Assembly (NCBI RefSeq): GCF_017114825.1
Contig: NZ_JADEVO010000035.1
Location: 1 to 64,000, forward strand
Source: Pseudomonas gregormendelii
GTDB lineage: Bacteria; Pseudomonadota; Gammaproteobacteria; Pseudomonadales; Pseudomonadaceae
Length of the DNA stretch: 64,000 nt
Reading direction: 5' to 3'
Shown here: in pieces, positions 8,082-16,082 of the stretch
Numbering within the stretch: the first letter of the stretch is position 1
How the letters are laid out: each line of letters begins with the position of its first letter
Notes under the pieces: model-generated
Seen by the model: the letters and a program-made list of their open reading frames with translations, nothing else
Database searches by the model: none
What the model was told of the DNA's origin: nothing
Program-made: the position numbers and the translations under genes

Positions 8082-8762
8082 TCAGCTCCAGCCCGCACGG
8101 GTCTTGCGGCTGGAGTAGAGCGCCAGCAACACGGCAAACGAAAAGACCAGCATCGCCCCGGCCAGCCAATGGGCCTGGGCGTATTCCATAGCTTCGACAT
8201 GGTCGTAGATTTGTACCGAGACCACCCGGGTTTTGTCCGGAATGTTGCCGCCGATCATCAGTACGACTCCGAACTCGCCGACCGTATGGGCAAAGCCGAG
8301 AATGGCTGCCGTGATGAAACCGGGACGTGCCAGGGGCAGGATCACGCTGAAAAAAGTGTCCCAGGGATTGGCCCGCAGCGTCGCGGCCACTTCCAGTGGC
8401 CGCGTACCGATAGCGGCAAAAGCATTGTGCAGGGGTTGCACCACGAATGGCATGGAATAGAGCACCGAGCCAATCACCAGGCCGGCAAAACTGAAGGTCA
8501 GGGTGCCGAGCCCGAGTGATTGGGTGAGCTGGCCGACAACGCCGTGGGGACCTAGCGCGATCAACAGGTAAAAACCAATCACCGTAGGGGGCAAGACCAG
8601 GGGCAGGGCGACGATCGCCCCGACCGGACCGCGTAGCCAGGAGGTGGTACGCGACAGCCACAACGCGATCGGAGTGCCGATCACCAACAGGATGACCGTC
8701 GTCAGCGACGCCAGTTTCAGGGTCAGCCAGATGGCAGCAAAATCGGCACTGGTCAGGCTCAT
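8082..8762 (-). CDS. modB: Molybdate ABC transporter permease ModB
   Basis: A 226-residue inner-membrane permease with about five hydrophobic helices and the EAA-like cytoplasmic loop (AAIGTRPLEVAATLRANPWDTFFSVILPLARPG, in parts) that docks on ModC. The start follows the modA stop immediately (8763 to 8762), and its stop is three bases from modC. Length and order modA-modB-modC match the Enterobacteria and Pseudomonas operons. Confidence 0.93.
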   Translation of the reverse strand: MSLTSADFAAIWLTLKLASLTTVILLVIGTPIALWLSRTTSWLRGPVGAIVALPLVLPPTVIGFYLLIALGPHGVVGQLTQSLGLGTLTFSFAGLVIGSVLYSMPFVVQPLHNAFAAIGTRPLEVAATLRANPWDTFFSVILPLARPGFITAAILGFAHTVGEFGVVLMIGGNIPDKTRVVSVQIYDHVEAMEYAQAHWLAGAMLVFSFAVLLALYSSRKTRAGWS

Positions 8763-9530
8763 TTAAAGTTGATAACCGTAGGATTTGATAACGGCAGCGG
8801 CTTTGGGCCCCTTGAGGTAGTCAACCAGCGCCTTGGCGGCTGGATTGTCCTTGCCCTTGTTGAGGATCACCGCGTCCTGCTTGATCGGGTCGTGCATGTC
8901 GCCCGGAACGATCCAGGCCGAGCCGCCGGACACTTTGCCGTCTTTGTAAACCTGCGACAAGGCGACGAAACCGAGCTCGGCGTTGCCGGTGGACACAAAC
9001 TGGTAAGCCTGGGTGATGTTTTGGCCTTCGACGATCTTGGCTTTGACTTGATCGGTCAGGCCCAGCCTGGCCAGCACTTGGGTAGCGGCCAGCCCGTACG
9101 GCGCAGCTTTCGGGTTAGCGATGGCCAGATGCTGATACTGGTTATCGCTAAGGACCTTGCCCTGGCTGTCGACGTATCCGTCCTTGGCCGACCATAGCGC
9201 CAGGGTGCCAATGGCGTAAGTGAAACGTGAACCCTTGACGGTATCGCCTTCGTTTTCAAGTTTCTGCGGCGTGCTGTCATCGGCTGACAGGAACACTTCG
9301 AACGGCGCGCCATTCTTTATCTGGGCGTAGAACTGGCCGGTGGCACCGTAGGCAGCTATCACCTTATGACCGGTGTCTTTCTCGAAATCGGCAGCGATCG
9401 CCTGGAGGGGGGCGGTGAAATTGGCCGCGACCGCGACCTGGACTTCGTCGGCCTGGGCCGATCCAACCGTGCAGACTGCCAGCAGGCTCATAAGGGCAGC
9501 AGGGGCAAAACGTGAGGCGCGAGGGGTCAT
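8763..9530 (-). CDS. modA: Molybdate-binding periplasmic protein ModA
   Basis: A 255-residue solute-binding protein with a signal peptide (basic start, hydrophobic MSLLAVCTVGSAQA, cleavage before DEV). The oxyanion-binding features are VAVAANFTAPLQAIAADFE at the N-terminus and IVEGQNITQAYQFVSTGNAE in the hinge region. ATG 9530 has a GGAG site. A ModE-like palindrome lies about 40 bases upstream, so repression by molybdate is expected. Confidence 0.93.
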   Translation of the reverse strand: MTPRASRFAPAALMSLLAVCTVGSAQADEVQVAVAANFTAPLQAIAADFEKDTGHKVIAAYGATGQFYAQIKNGAPFEVFLSADDSTPQKLENEGDTVKGSRFTYAIGTLALWSAKDGYVDSQGKVLSDNQYQHLAIANPKAAPYGLAATQVLARLGLTDQVKAKIVEGQNITQAYQFVSTGNAELGFVALSQVYKDGKVSGGSAWIVPGDMHDPIKQDAVILNKGKDNPAAKALVDYLKGPKAAAVIKSYGYQL

Positions 9531-9571
9531 GAACGGCTCCGTGACGGGCAGATACAGCAGTGGGGACTAAA

Positions 9572-9595
9572 CGCTATGTAGGGAAATATATAGCG
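9572..9595 (-). promoter_or_regulatory. ModE-like operator upstream of modA
   Basis: CGCTATGTA and TATATAGCG are separated by six bases, giving a palindrome with one mismatch. This agrees with the known ModE box (CGnTATAT-N-ATATAnCG type). The position just before modA fits molybdate-dependent repression. No modE gene is in the window. Confidence 0.75.
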
Positions 9596-9647
9596 AAAAA
9601 CCTGCAAACGGAACTCGATTGTATACATGTTGCCCAGATCGACCCCG

Positions 9648-9739
9648 GTAGGAGCTGCCGCAGGCTGCGATCTTTTGATCTTGATCTTGATCTCTAAACC
9701 ACGAGGATCAAAAGATCGCAGCCTGCGGCAGCTCCTACA
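9648..9739. repeat. REP pair (BIME), GCAGGCTGCGATC class
   Basis: Two inverted copies of GTAGGAGCTGCCGCAGGCTGCGATC flank a 40-base centre in the gap between modA and the nitronate monooxygenase gene. The same class recurs at 27230 and 29530. Confidence 0.85.
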
Positions 9740-9760
9740 GGGATGGCGGCGGCTTGAGGT

Positions 9761-10822
9761 TTAGTGGATCAGCTTCGCCAACCCTTCCTCTGCCAGTTTG
9801 CGGGTCAGCTCTGCCGTGCTCAGCTCCTTCCCGAGGGGAAACGCCTGACCTGCCCAGAGGTTGCTGAAGTCGGCTTCTCCCTTGGCGCGCAATGGCATCA
9901 ACGCACCCCCGGCGAGCGGAAAGGCCGGGGCCTTGTCACTCATAGGCCCCAGCTCGCGCATCACTCGATTGAGAATGCCCCGTGCCGGGCGGCCGGTGAA
10001 AAGATTGGTCACGGCCGTGTCACTTTCCCTGGCGGTGCGCAATGCCTTGTGGTGAGAGGCGCTGACCTTGGCTTCCGGGGTGAACAGGTAGGCGGTACCG
10101 ACCTGCACCGCGCTCGCTCCCAGCATGAACGCCGCCGCCACGCCACGGGCGTCACTGATGCCGCCTGCGGCGATCACCGGGATTTTCACGGCATCAACAA
10201 TCTGCGGCACCAGGGCGAATGTACCCACCTGGCTACTCAGGTCGTCGCTGAGGAACATGCCGCGATGACCACCCGCTTCATTGCCCATGGCAATGATCGC
10301 GTCGCAACCGTTCTGCTCCAGCCAGATCGCTTCTTCGACCGTAGTAGCGGACGACAGCACTTTTGCGCCGGTCGCCTTGACGCGGTCGAGCAGTGACTTT
10401 TCCGGCAGGCCAAAATGAAAGCTCACCACTTGCGGGCGCAGTTCTTCAATGACTTCGCATGTCGCGCTATCAAACGGCGCGCGATTGGACACCGGCGTCG
10501 GCGCATCGAAGTCCACGCCCAGTTCGCGGTAATAAGGCTCCAGCAGATTCTTCCAGTCCCGGGCGCCTTGTTCGTTGGCCACGGGTGGTTGATGGCAGAA
10601 AAAATTCACGTTGATCGGGCGCTGGGTCTGCGCGCGAATGGCCTTCAGTTCTTCGCGCAGTTGGTCGGTGCTCAACAGGGCTGCGGGCATGGACCCCAGG
10701 CCTCCGGCGTTGCTCGCCGCGATCACCATGGCCGCACCCGTCGCGCCAGCCATGGGCGCCTGGATGATCGGCAGCTCGATGCCAAGCAGGTCAAGGATGC
10801 GGGTATCTGGCCATTGACTCAT
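9761..10822 (-). CDS. Nitronate monooxygenase (2-nitropropane dioxygenase family)
   Basis: A 353-residue FMN-dependent TIM-barrel enzyme that oxidises propionate-3-nitronate and alkyl nitronates. Class I features are visible: LPIIQAPMAGATG near the N-terminus, the FMN phosphate loop AAGGISDARGVAAAFMLGASAVQVGTAYL (in parts), and the histidine in NEAGGHRGMF that acts near the flavin. It is codirectional with ada and alkB, about 90 bases after ada, and could be cotranscribed in a damage and detoxification group, though this is inferred from spacing only. Confidence 0.88.
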   Translation of the reverse strand: MSQWPDTRILDLLGIELPIIQAPMAGATGAAMVIAASNAGGLGSMPAALLSTDQLREELKAIRAQTQRPINVNFFCHQPPVANEQGARDWKNLLEPYYRELGVDFDAPTPVSNRAPFDSATCEVIEELRPQVVSFHFGLPEKSLLDRVKATGAKVLSSATTVEEAIWLEQNGCDAIIAMGNEAGGHRGMFLSDDLSSQVGTFALVPQIVDAVKIPVIAAGGISDARGVAAAFMLGASAVQVGTAYLFTPEAKVSASHHKALRTARESDTAVTNLFTGRPARGILNRVMRELGPMSDKAPAFPLAGGALMPLRAKGEADFSNLWAGQAFPLGKELSTAELTRKLAEEGLAKLIH

Positions 10823-10915
10823 TTTGCGGGCTCTCCGGCGGGTGGGCAGGGCAGGGACAGTCGGGGCGGATTTGTACCAGCAATCGCGGCGCCAAGGCCA
10901 GTGCTGGCGCAGCGC

Positions 10916-12016
10916 TCATTTCAAACAAGTCTCATGTCCAACAGCAGATTCGGGGCGTGCTTCGCGCTCGAGCAACTCTCGCTTGCGCTCCACGCCCCAC
11001 CGATACCCCGACAGGTCGCCGTCACTGCGCACCACGCGATGACAAGGAATCGCCACTGCCAGATGATTTGCGCCACACGCCTGCGCTACTGCCCGGAAGG
11101 CTTTCGGGGCGCCGATCTGCCGGGCAATTTCAGCATAGCTGGCGGTGCTACCCGGCGGAATATCCCGCAGCGCCTGCCATACCCGCTCCTGAAACGCCGT
11201 GCCGCGCACATCCAGGGGCAAATCCAGGCCCAGGGCCGGGGCTTCGATGAAGCCGACGACCTTGGCAATCAACTGCTCGAACGCCTGGTCAGCCCCCAGC
11301 AGGTTGGCCTGCCGAAACCGATCCTGCAGATCGCAGACCAACTGATGCGGGTCGTCCCCCAGCAGGATCGCGCACACCCCGCGCTCGCTTTGCGCCACGA
11401 GGATCGCGCCGAGTGAGCACTGGCCCACGGCAAAAAGAATGTCGTTGTTCTGGCCGGCGGCGCGGTAATCGGTTGGTTTCATGCCCAGTACACTATCCGC
11501 CGCTGCGTAGAAGCGGCTATTGGAGTTAAATCCGGCGTCGTAGAGCGCCTCAGTGACCGAGCCGCCATCGGCCAGGCGCTGGCGCACCTTGCGCGCACGA
11601 TGGGCGGCGGCATAACCCTTGGGGGTCAGGCCAGTGATCGCCTTGAACACCCGATGGAAGTGAAAGCTGCTCATGCCTGCAGCCGAGGCGAGGTCAATGA
11701 GCACCGGCACTTGCTCGGCGGTTTCTATCTGGCGGCACGCCGCTGCTACAGTCGCGGCATGCTGCGCGGCGAGATCACTTTGATCCTTCGCCGCCCTTTT
11801 GCTTGGGCGATATCCTGCGGCCTGTGCTTGCTCTGCAGTATCGAAGAACTGCACATTCTGTGGATTGGGCAAGCGCGCCAGGCTACTGGGGCGGCAATAG
11901 ACACCCGTGGTTTTCACCGCATAGACGAATTGCCCGTCTGCGCGCGGATCGCGCGCAACCACGGCAGCCCAGCGGGGGTCATCCTCGATGGGGCCAGTTG
12001 TCGAAGGAGTGGTCAT
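10916..12016 (-). CDS. ada: Ada-like bifunctional regulator/O6-methylguanine-DNA methyltransferase with a degenerate zinc site
   Basis: 366 residues in Ada order: N-terminal Ada domain (about 15-80), AraC-type helix-turn-helix (about 105-185), and a C-terminal methyltransferase with the acceptor Cys in AIPCHRVV (about residue 325). In E. coli Ada, four cysteines bind zinc and one of them takes the methyl group from phosphotriesters. Here only the first remains (VYCRPSS, Cys41); the others read Ser45, Ser72 and Ala75 (RPSKRA). Base repair should persist, but the methyl-phosphotriester switch is probably lost or altered. alkB lies 88 bases upstream on the same strand. Confidence 0.88.
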   Translation of the reverse strand: MTTPSTTGPIEDDPRWAAVVARDPRADGQFVYAVKTTGVYCRPSSLARLPNPQNVQFFDTAEQAQAAGYRPSKRAAKDQSDLAAQHAATVAAACRQIETAEQVPVLIDLASAAGMSSFHFHRVFKAITGLTPKGYAAAHRARKVRQRLADGGSVTEALYDAGFNSNSRFYAAADSVLGMKPTDYRAAGQNNDILFAVGQCSLGAILVAQSERGVCAILLGDDPHQLVCDLQDRFRQANLLGADQAFEQLIAKVVGFIEAPALGLDLPLDVRGTAFQERVWQALRDIPPGSTASYAEIARQIGAPKAFRAVAQACGANHLAVAIPCHRVVRSDGDLSGYRWGVERKRELLEREARPESAVGHETCLK

Positions 12017-12103
12017 GACTTCACCTGCATGGAAGGGTTTGATCCAGCTTAGGAGGTTGCGTCCTACGCAACACTCCGCGGCTTGCGATTGAACTCGAAA
12101 GGC

Positions 12104-12769
12104 TCACCGCGCCGCCCGGAAGGTGAAGTTGATGCGCTGCTCCCCCAACCGTGGATGCTGACCGTCCTTGATAGGCAATACCCCGTGATAGCGCAAGCGA
12201 TCGACACCGCCCCATACCACCACATCGCCATGAAACAGCGACACCCTCTGGCATTTGTCACCGCGTTCGAATCCACCAAACAGGAAGACCGCCGGCAACC
12301 CGAGGGATACCGAGACGATTGGCGCTGCCATGGACGTCTCGTCCTTGTCCTGGTGCAATGACATTTTCGCGCCGGGGGGATACCGGTTGATCAGGCAGGA
12401 GTCGGGGACAAAGCCTGCAAACCCAGCTTCCAGGGCGGCTGCCTGGGCCAGGTGAAGAAACACCTCGGGCATTGGCGGCCAGGGCTTGCCGCTCGCTGGA
12501 TCCTGGCGGCTGTAGTGATAGCCACTGCGGTCGGTGGTCCAGCCCCAGGTACCGCAGCTGCTCAGCGCGGCCGACATGGTGAAGCCCCCTGGGGTGACCA
12601 TCTGCCGAAAAGGCGCGGCCGCGAGGACAGCATCCAGCTCCGGCAGCAAGCGTTCAAGCCAGGGCAGGACGAAACCCCGCAGCACCCAGGATTGTTCGGC
12701 AATTTGCTCGCGCTTTGGCTGTTGCTCAGGTTCGTGGTCGGCGAACAGGTCCAGGGTGATAGAGCTCAT
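12104..12769 (-). CDS. alkB: Alpha-ketoglutarate-dependent DNA dealkylase AlkB
   Basis: A 221-residue Fe(II)/2-oxoglutarate dioxygenase that reverses 1-methyladenine and 3-methylcytosine. The iron ligands are visible as LHQDKDE (His139, Asp141) and RYHGV (His195), and 2-oxoglutarate is held by the arginines of QRINFTFR. The nucleotide-recognition lid (TWGWTTDRSGYHYS) matches the AlkB family. It precedes ada in the transcript direction, the reverse of the E. coli ada-alkB order. Confidence 0.93.
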   Translation of the reverse strand: MSSITLDLFADHEPEQQPKREQIAEQSWVLRGFVLPWLERLLPELDAVLAAAPFRQMVTPGGFTMSAALSSCGTWGWTTDRSGYHYSRQDPASGKPWPPMPEVFLHLAQAAALEAGFAGFVPDSCLINRYPPGAKMSLHQDKDETSMAAPIVSVSLGLPAVFLFGGFERGDKCQRVSLFHGDVVVWGGVDRLRYHGVLPIKDGQHPRLGEQRINFTFRAAR

Positions 12770-12818
12770 AGGTGGTCACTCATCGAGACGATGATCAGCG
12801 ATTCGCAAGATGTCGGCG

Positions 12819-12995
12819 TTACAGCGCCTTGCTCACGCTGATCTCGCTGATGACATCTTCGCCCTGGCCGTGAATCACGTCCAGCGCGGCCTTGGCTTCT
12901 TCGGCAGTGCCGTTTTCAAGCTGGGCGAACTCGAACCGGCGTTCGCCGTTGAGCTTGTATTTAATGACGTACTTGGTCGTCTGGGCCACGGTCAT
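12819..12995 (-). CDS. Small conserved hypothetical protein, 58 residues
   Basis: Starts at ATG 12995 (MTVAQTTKYVIKYKLNGERR) and ends DVISEISVSKAL. It looks like a compact alpha/beta unit with a beta hairpin (KYVIKYKLNGERRFEFAQL) and a helix (AEEAKAALDVIHG). It lies 29 bases after the DUF1883 gene on the same strand, so the two are probably one operon. Function unknown. The longer frame up to 13379 runs antisense-like through the DUF1883 gene and is not used. Confidence 0.65.
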   Translation of the reverse strand: MTVAQTTKYVIKYKLNGERRFEFAQLENGTAEEAKAALDVIHGQGEDVISEISVSKAL

Positions 12996-13024
12996 ACCTG
13001 CAAGTCGGGAGGTGGAAATGCCAC

Positions 13025-13327
13025 TCAGCTCAGTTTCGAGCTGGAGCGGCGGATGATCTTGATCGAGTGCGTGAGGGTCGGCTTGCGGGTCACGCTGATC
13101 GCCCGGTTGGTCACCGTGTCGATTGTGATGTTCCAGAAACCGGTGCTCGGTGCGGTGATGCGCGCTGGGAAAGTGTCGAACGCGCCGCCGTGGTACGTGT
13201 GGCGACCACCATTCTTGAAGCTGCGGAAGTTGGCGTCGTTCATCAAGCGGATGTTGCAGGTTTGCGAGCATTGAATGACGACGATGTCGTCTTCGTTCAG
13301 GTGCTCGCGCTGGTGGATAAATTTCAT
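13025..13327 (-). CDS. DUF1883 domain protein
   Basis: A 100-residue protein starting MKFIHQREHLNEDDIVVIQC. The pattern CNIRLMNDANFRSFKNG, then GGAFDTFPARITAPSTGFW, then a C-terminal SIKIIRRSS matches DUF1883, a small beta-rich family of unknown role that is sometimes fused to TIR domains. The ATG has an adjacent GGAGGCGCC site. It is followed by the 58-residue gene. Confidence 0.8.
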   Translation of the reverse strand: MKFIHQREHLNEDDIVVIQCSQTCNIRLMNDANFRSFKNGGRHTYHGGAFDTFPARITAPSTGFWNITIDTVTNRAISVTRKPTLTHSIKIIRRSSSKLS

Positions 13328-13537
13328 GAGGCGCCTCCAGAAGGGCTTTTTCTACAAAATCAAAACGATAGCTGGGCAATTGGCGCAGTTTATCAGCCCG
13401 AACAGGTTATTATCCGGTCGCCTTGGTCCACTTTGGCAATAAATGCAGAATTTTGGACATCAATCAGCGATTAACGCAGGCAGCCTCGGAGAAAAACAGC
13501 ATTTGTGCTGTCGGAGGGTCTTTATCGGAGGTTTTAT

Positions 13538-13894
13538 ATGAAGTGGGGTGTAGGGTTACTGCCGTTGGCGTTGGTGATCAGTGGTTGCGCAAGTGTTTCG
13601 GAGATCAATGAAACGCTGCCGACCATGAGCGTGATCTCCGGCAAGAAACCCCATGAATATGCGCAGTGCCTGACCGAAAAGCTTGCCAGCAGCCGTGGCG
13701 CCTTGCAGGTTGAGCCGCACAAGGATGGCGTGCGGGTTATCGTACCGCAGAAGTTTTCCTCGGGGCCGGCCGCCGTATTTGATATCGAGGACCGTTCCAG
13801 TGGCAGCAGCATCAAGCTGCACGAGCGCATTTCCAATGTGCCGTTGCGTCCCAAGGATGTGCGTAACGCTGCAACTGCCTGCATTTCCGGCTGA
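13538..13894 (+). CDS. Hypothetical lipoprotein, 118 residues
   Basis: ATG 13538 is preceded by CGGAGG. The N-terminus is a lipoprotein signal with lipobox VISGC (Cys about residue 17), so the mature protein should be lipid-anchored. The remainder has an Arg/Lys-rich beta region (VEPHKDGVRVIVPQKFSSG) and ends NAATACISG, with cysteines that could pair. No family is recognised. Confidence 0.7.
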   Translation: MKWGVGLLPLALVISGCASVSEINETLPTMSVISGKKPHEYAQCLTEKLASSRGALQVEPHKDGVRVIVPQKFSSGPAAVFDIEDRSSGSSIKLHERISNVPLRPKDVRNAATACISG

Positions 13895-13966
13895 TAGAAT
13901 ACCGCCGGTCAGCACTGATGCCGCCTCAGCGACGCTTTGGCGGCATTGTCATTTCTGGAGTCGAGC

Positions 13967-14197
13967 ATGAAGCGAGAGCAAGTACGGGAACGTCACGCCG
14001 AAGGGAGTATTTCGGCCACCCATGTGATTCAGAATCCGGCGAACTCGGGAGAGTGGATCGTTTTTTTCAAGAAGAGCGCCGGGCGCAGTTACTTTCTGGT
14101 GGATGATAACGACGAAGTCGAGTCCTTCAGCCGTCTCGACGATCTGATCGAGACCGTTCGCGGCCTCGGGATCAAATTTGCGGAAATCCACATGTAG
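13967..14197 (+). CDS. Conserved hypothetical protein, 76 residues
   Basis: The ATG at 13967 with TGGAG upstream gives MKREQVRERHAEGSISATHV, then a beta hairpin with EWIVFFKKSAGRSYFLVDDN and a C-terminal helix RLDDLIETVRGLG. Similar proteins are often labelled plasmid replication/partition-related in pseudomonads, but nothing here supports that role. It follows the lipoprotein gene by about 70 bases. Confidence 0.65.
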   Translation: MKREQVRERHAEGSISATHVIQNPANSGEWIVFFKKSAGRSYFLVDDNDEVESFSRLDDLIETVRGLGIKFAEIHM

Positions 14198-14208
14198 GGC
14201 AGGGTGCC

Positions 14209-14490
14209 TTACTTGCAGACCACCACCACACTGCGGTTTTTGAAGTTGCCGACGTCCACCCCAAGGGTCTTGTCGCTTTCCTTCAACGAAGGAGTGCCGT
14301 CGGTGCCGACGATCCGGTAGCCGGTGCCGGCGCAGGAGGCATCGGCTTTTTCATAGCAGGTGGCCCAGGAATTGGCCTCTCCGGAACAGTCGATGGCCAG
14401 GCCTTGTTCCCCGTTATTGAGGTAGGTGGTTTCAGAAGTGGCACAGCCGCTCAGGGCCAATACTGCAATCAGTGGCAAAAATTTATTCAT
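14209..14490 (-). CDS. Hypothetical lipoprotein, 93 residues
   Basis: A lipobox is clear (LIAVLALSGCATSE, Cys about residue 16). The mature part has four further cysteines (IDCSGEANSWATCYEKADASC, and a final VVVVCK), which suggests two disulfides. It is convergent with the 76-residue gene. No family with a known function is recognised. Confidence 0.7.
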   Translation of the reverse strand: MNKFLPLIAVLALSGCATSETTYLNNGEQGLAIDCSGEANSWATCYEKADASCAGTGYRIVGTDGTPSLKESDKTLGVDVGNFKNRSVVVVCK

Positions 14491-14641
14491 GTCGTTGTCG
14501 TCGTCAGGATGATGGGGCTAAGCCTGTGACAGCGCTGGCATCAAAAGGTTATAGCCAAAGGCCACTTATTGCCGTCTTATCTAAAACAGGCGTCGCAAAA
14601 AAGCCCTGCGCGAGTCAGGGCTTGGGTGCGGCAGCTACTGA

Positions 14642-14833
14642 TCAGCGTTTGTCTTTGCCACGTCGGCCAGTACTGGCGTGTTCCAGCTCCAGTACCGATG
14701 CTACCTCGATAGCCATTGCCTCGGTCGGAAAGGCCCCGGCGCCGACATCCTCACCGTTGGCACCCGCCACTCGCCATTCGCCAGGCTTGACTTGCTTGAT
14801 CTGGTAACCGTTGACTATTTTTGCTTCCGACAT
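14642..14833 (-). CDS. Small hypothetical protein, 63 residues
   Basis: MSEAKIVNGYQIKQVKPGEW, then an acidic, Ala-rich middle (FPTEAMAIEVASVLELEHA) and a basic tail GRRGKDKR. It looks like a small soluble protein with a helical middle. Function unknown. The 280 bases between it and galU hold nothing else that I can support apart from an AT-rich galU leader. Confidence 0.55.
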   Translation of the reverse strand: MSEAKIVNGYQIKQVKPGEWRVAGANGEDVGAGAFPTEAMAIEVASVLELEHASTGRRGKDKR

Positions 14834-15114
14834 GTATCTGCCTCGTTGGCTGGTTCAATTGCGCAATGATAACGCCAAATGCACTCACCGGGTGCTGATG
14901 GGCGTATGGTGGTGCGATTGCGCGCCGATTTTCCCCTCGGCGCACAGCGTCCAGCTTTTCTGCTATCTATTAGGAGGCGAACTGTTCTGGGGAACTATCC
15001 GACAGAATATTTCTCTATGATGGCATCGGTTAGCCAGTGCGGGGCATTGTAAGGTGCCCGCCGCCTGATTAGACTGCGCCGAAACTCGTACACACAGCCC
15101 TTACAAGGACTTTT

Positions 15115-15954
15115 ATGATCAAGAAATGCTTGTTCCCAGCAGCCGGTTACGGTACTCGCTTCCTGCCAGCGACTAAAGCCATGCCCAAGGAAATGCTGCC
15201 GGTGGTAAACAAGCCACTGATCCAGTACGGCGTTGAAGAAGCCCTGGACGCTGGGTTGACCGAAATCTCCATCGTGACCGGTCGCGGCAAACGCGCGCTG
15301 GAAGACCACTTTGACATCAGCTACGAGCTGGAAAACCAGATCAAGGGCACCGACAAGGAAAAATACCTGGTCGGCATCCGCAAGTTGCTCGACAACTGCT
15401 CGTTCTCCTACACCCGCCAGACCGAAATGAAAGGCTTGGGCCACGCCATTCTGACCGGCCGTCCGCTGATCGGTGACGAACCCTTCGCCGTGGTCCTGGC
15501 GGATGACTTGTGCGTGAACCTTGAAGGCGACGGCGTACTGACCCAGATGGTCAAGCTGTACAAGCAGTTCCGCTGCTCGATCGTGGCCATCCAGGAAGTT
15601 GATCCGCAAGAGACTCACAAATACGGCGTGATCGCCGGCGAGATGATCCGCGACGACATCTACCGCGTTCACAGCATGGTTGAAAAGCCAAAACCTGAAG
15701 ATGCGCCGTCGAACCTGGCGATCATCGGTCGCTATATCCTGACTCCGGACATCTTCGATCTGATCGAACAAACCGAGCCAGGCAAGGGTGGTGAAATCCA
15801 GATCACCGACGCCCTGATGAAACAGGCACAAAACGGCTGCGTGATGGCCTACAAGTTCAAAGGCAAGCGTTTCGACTGCGGTGGTGCCGAAGGTTACATC
15901 GACGCGACCAACTTCTGCTTCGAGAACTTCTACAAGACTGGCAAGGCTTACTGA
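15115..15954 (+). CDS. galU: UTP-glucose-1-phosphate uridylyltransferase GalU
   Basis: 279 residues, the normal length. The N-terminal nucleotide-binding loop (PAAGYGTRFLPATKAMPKEM) and the uridyl-contact region VVLADDLC are present. VEKPKPEDAPSN and GGEIQITDAL are also typical. The enzyme makes UDP-glucose for LPS, exopolysaccharide and trehalose-type sugars in the cytoplasm. It has its own terminator and stands upstream of gor, as in other pseudomonads. Confidence 0.95.
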   Translation: MIKKCLFPAAGYGTRFLPATKAMPKEMLPVVNKPLIQYGVEEALDAGLTEISIVTGRGKRALEDHFDISYELENQIKGTDKEKYLVGIRKLLDNCSFSYTRQTEMKGLGHAILTGRPLIGDEPFAVVLADDLCVNLEGDGVLTQMVKLYKQFRCSIVAIQEVDPQETHKYGVIAGEMIRDDIYRVHSMVEKPKPEDAPSNLAIIGRYILTPDIFDLIEQTEPGKGGEIQITDALMKQAQNGCVMAYKFKGKRFDCGGAEGYIDATNFCFENFYKTGKAY

Positions 15955-15975
15955 TAGCCAGGCCTGCTTGTAATG

Positions 15976-15999
15976 AAAGCCACCTTCGGGTGGCTTTTT
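15976..15999 (+). terminator. Rho-independent terminator of galU
   Basis: GCCACC-TTCG-GGTGGC with flanking A and T runs lies 22 bases after the galU stop, with the stable TTCG tetraloop. Confidence 0.9.
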
Positions 16000-16082
16000 C
16001 TTTTTCAGCCCCCAAATAAACGCCCAGCACTTGCCCAGCATGCGTGTGCAGGTATGCTGTTGACCTGCCGAGGAGATTGAAG

